Source: Clostridia bacterium (lineage in GTDB: Bacteria; Bacillota; Clostridia; Christensenellales; UBA1242). Taken from it: a stretch of 5,810 nt of DNA. Below the pieces are notes generated by a model. The model saw only the letters and a list, made by a program, of their open reading frames with translations, was not told where the DNA came from and searched no databases. The stretch spans positions 1-5,810 of the forward strand of contig JAGART010000139.1 in assembly GCA_017622115.1 (NCBI GenBank), written 5' to 3'. Shown here one piece after another: positions 5,301 to 5,810 of this stretch (the first letter of the stretch is position 1; each line of letters begins with the position of its first letter). The position numbers and the translations under genes were made by a program.

Positions 5301-5810
5301 CAACAGATAATGATATTAATTATAGTCAAGTAGATAATACAAAATCGCCTAATGGTTATAAAATTGCAGACTTTTATGCAGATAAAGAAAATACTGAAAA
5401 ATTTGAATTTAATTATCAAAAAATAGAAGAAAATACAACAATTTATGTTGCTTTTGTGAAAAATACTTTTACAATTACACTAAATGCAAATGGTGGTTCT
5501 TTCTCTGGTGGAGTGGGTGGTACAACAATTATTAGTGATGTGCCTTATGACACTGATTTGGTAGAAAACTACCTTAATCAATATGTTGTACGCCCAACTC
5601 GTGTTGGATTTAGTTTATTCGAATTAAATGGAGTGCCTGTTTGGAGTTCTCAACCAATTTTAGATGGTGCAGACTTTAATTATAATACAAATGAATTTAT
5701 AATAAAAACAGGCTTTAAAATGCCTGCTAATGATTTAGAAATATTTGCAATTTGGCAACGAGGCAATGGTGTACTTATTTTAGATGCTAATGGCGGACAA
5801 TTTGCCGAAG
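2225..5810 (+). CDS. Large secreted/surface protein with GLUG repeats and InlB-type (Listeria-Bacteroides) repeats, 3' end beyond window
   Basis: The frame stays open for 1195 codons to the window edge. Residues 1-30 look like a signal peptide: Lys5 and Lys7, a hydrophobic core at about 10-25, and a possible cleavage after VEA (30), or later after ANA (42) or VSA (45). Residues about 63-155 resemble the module that often precedes GLUG repeats (KPEQLAYIAQIV, WTPIG, ISNLTID, GLFGYV). About 13 GLUG motifs of the GGIVGxN type fill residues 177-593, probably a right-handed beta-solenoid. After a linker ending near YYYPVL come at least five beta-rich repeats from residue 702 onward, ending in TDIYLTW-, TIYAFW- or IFAIW-like strands and, in later copies, beginning with LNANGG/LDANGG as in InlB B-repeats. 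The protein is rich in Asn, Thr, Ser and Gly. It is presumably an extracellular adhesin or host/glycan-contact protein; the ligand is unknown. Any LPXTG, transmembrane or cell-wall-binding anchor would be outside the window. Confidence 0.9.
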   Translation, partial: MSILKQKLNIFAYAVFAVILALFFVGGVEALSNFSVSKKANAVSASGNWIDYTEYVNTDSAEISITKPEQLAYIAQIVNNGASLEGKTLKIYTMDLGAHCWTPIGIYGRPFKGNVIAETTATISNLTIDSSILGDTNAFGLFGYVESTSTGQGFFSNFVLSNINININSTITNNDIYVGGVAGYYNGSRQAGGTNTRSCSDISVNGNINFDGLNYDAGSSCYVGGVFGQTGVNAYVGWLNGGSVNVSINTDDLNKTNFFAGGVIGDNNGTLDGNTAESSTAKHLNLTANLTPKYGNWGIVAGRNSKTIQNVNTQGSIIYSNYSSAEILAGGIAGVNIATATISNVQNSANIQFSGHSFGGIVGYNMGTINTAINSGTIEILAENNFNVGGIVAQNIAGATIKNSSNSGSIFSQITFTNDLGYAGGVAGQNAGTITSCNNTAQIGYGFDAEYVGGIAGLNAGTINTESTNYTYNTGNIRGLHAGGIVGENNTSSTALIENSYNTGNVIGNDSAISRVGGIVGNIQSGTSNIKNCFNLGEIGSLNTYNAGGLVGYSFSSAENCIIKTSISTGYILDAGGASGSATLGGLIGYIQGTAPTLTDCVYDKSKANYNENLASRDNGLKVLGNGTTLSNDFKSISYNLTKPGATTATNKISAFVNNDKWYFAENNENIYYYPVLSNFNDAGVFDNTDLNKIAYPSVRIYQVNIKNHRPYWNETTQQKDFYTDETIETFISGAPEYFAGGVQYVVAGQKLVMPANTQYTTPTGFTEFWRSGNSSDTAPEFDFNNQAISADTDIYLTWTEKEYNIIYKINDSDKGVDGYFDSTSTEYPANLLTTTITYSLDPNAFAEIPAISIEGKDFSGWWRSEDDANENKDTATLLISQNADYSSGLILYGKLNPVTIQLTLNAGVMGVGQPVQFSGGGMTKTISVTYGQPYELLTLAPFGDLTGSGYVFKGYYNDDGSERFTESNGTLINSPFTTDTTIYAFWTEKNKTVKFVYYDALNDVETDLTQITVEFASLIVDEFIPTDNDINYSQVDNTKSPNGYKIADFYADKENTEKFEFNYQKIEENTTIYVAFVKNTFTITLNANGGSFSGGVGGTTIISDVPYDTDLVENYLNQYVVRPTRVGFSLFELNGVPVWSSQPILDGADFNYNTNEFIIKTGFKMPANDLEIFAIWQRGNGVLILDANGGQFAE
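2753..4003 (+). repeat. GLUG-repeat solenoid region (about 13 coding repeats)
   Basis: The repeat motif is [VAF]GG[IVL][VAI]GxN followed by G[TS]I. Copies include YVGGVAGYY (residue 177), AGGIAGVN, FGGIVGYN, VGGIVAQN, AGGVAGQN, VGGIAGLN, AGGIVGEN, VGGIVGN, AGGLVGY and LGGLIGY (ending at 593). Spacing is mostly 26-45 residues. Between motifs are phrases such as NSGTI, NTGNI and NTGNV, preceded by N-polar-[YF/C]. The copies differ clearly in DNA sequence, so this is an old protein repeat and not a recent tandem duplication. One copy is degenerate (WGIVAGRN near residue 296). Confidence 0.85.
4328..5810 (+). repeat. InlB/Listeria-Bacteroides-like beta repeats, five complete plus start of a sixth
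   Basis: Terminal aromatic strands recur at Trp799 (IYLTW), Tyr893 (LILYG), Trp987 (IYAFW), Phe1077 (IYVAF) and Trp1177 (IFAIW), a period of 90-100 residues. The following copies begin with a strand such as VTIQLTLNAG, FTITLNANGG or VLILDANGG. Each has an internal GY/F-aromatic element (FSGWW, YVFKGYY, YKIADFY). The period is longer than that of the classic InlB B-repeat (about 70 residues) because of inserted loops. The region probably forms a chain of small ubiquitin-like beta domains acting as a stalk or carbohydrate/peptide-contact module. The array continues past the window. Confidence 0.75.

Overview
The window holds two long genes that run divergently away from a central, very AT-rich intergenic region of about 580 bp. 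Both genes are cut by the window edges. The low GC content, TGG-only tryptophan codons with no in-frame TGA, strong Shine-Dalgarno sites and a secreted protein built from GLUG repeats plus InlB/Listeria-Bacteroides-type repeats suggest a low-GC Bacillota-like bacterium, perhaps an uncultured gut Clostridia or Bacilli lineage. That placement is inference; no single feature here proves it.

Left part (1-1644, minus strand): the first 548 codons of mnmG (gidA), the FAD-dependent tRNA U34 modification enzyme. Both family signature motifs are intact. Only roughly the last 80 residues are missing. It has a clear Shine-Dalgarno site and an extended -10 promoter just upstream.

Centre (1645-2224): no gene. 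GC falls to about 8-15% in 1741-1920. This part contains a phased series of A-tracts, a 17-bp direct repeat and a small inverted repeat. It is followed by two perfect DnaA boxes (TTATCCACA) and two one-mismatch boxes, all in the same orientation, three of them packed into 29 bp. DnaA boxes beside an AT-rich, probably bent and easily melted segment next to mnmG are the classic signature of a chromosomal replication origin, so I call this a candidate oriC. dnaA, dnaN, rpmH and mnmE are not in view.

Right part (2225-5810, plus strand): an open frame of at least 1195 codons with no stop. It encodes a secreted or surface protein with a signal peptide, an N-terminal GLUG-associated module, about 13 GLUG repeats (predicted beta-solenoid) and at least five InlB-like beta repeats of 90-100 residues. 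The C-terminus, and any wall or membrane anchor, lies beyond the window.

The two genes are not functionally related. Their divergent layout would put both on the leading strand if replication starts between them, which fits the origin hypothesis. The most interesting item is the intergenic origin-like region; the second is the very large repetitive surface protein immediately beside it.
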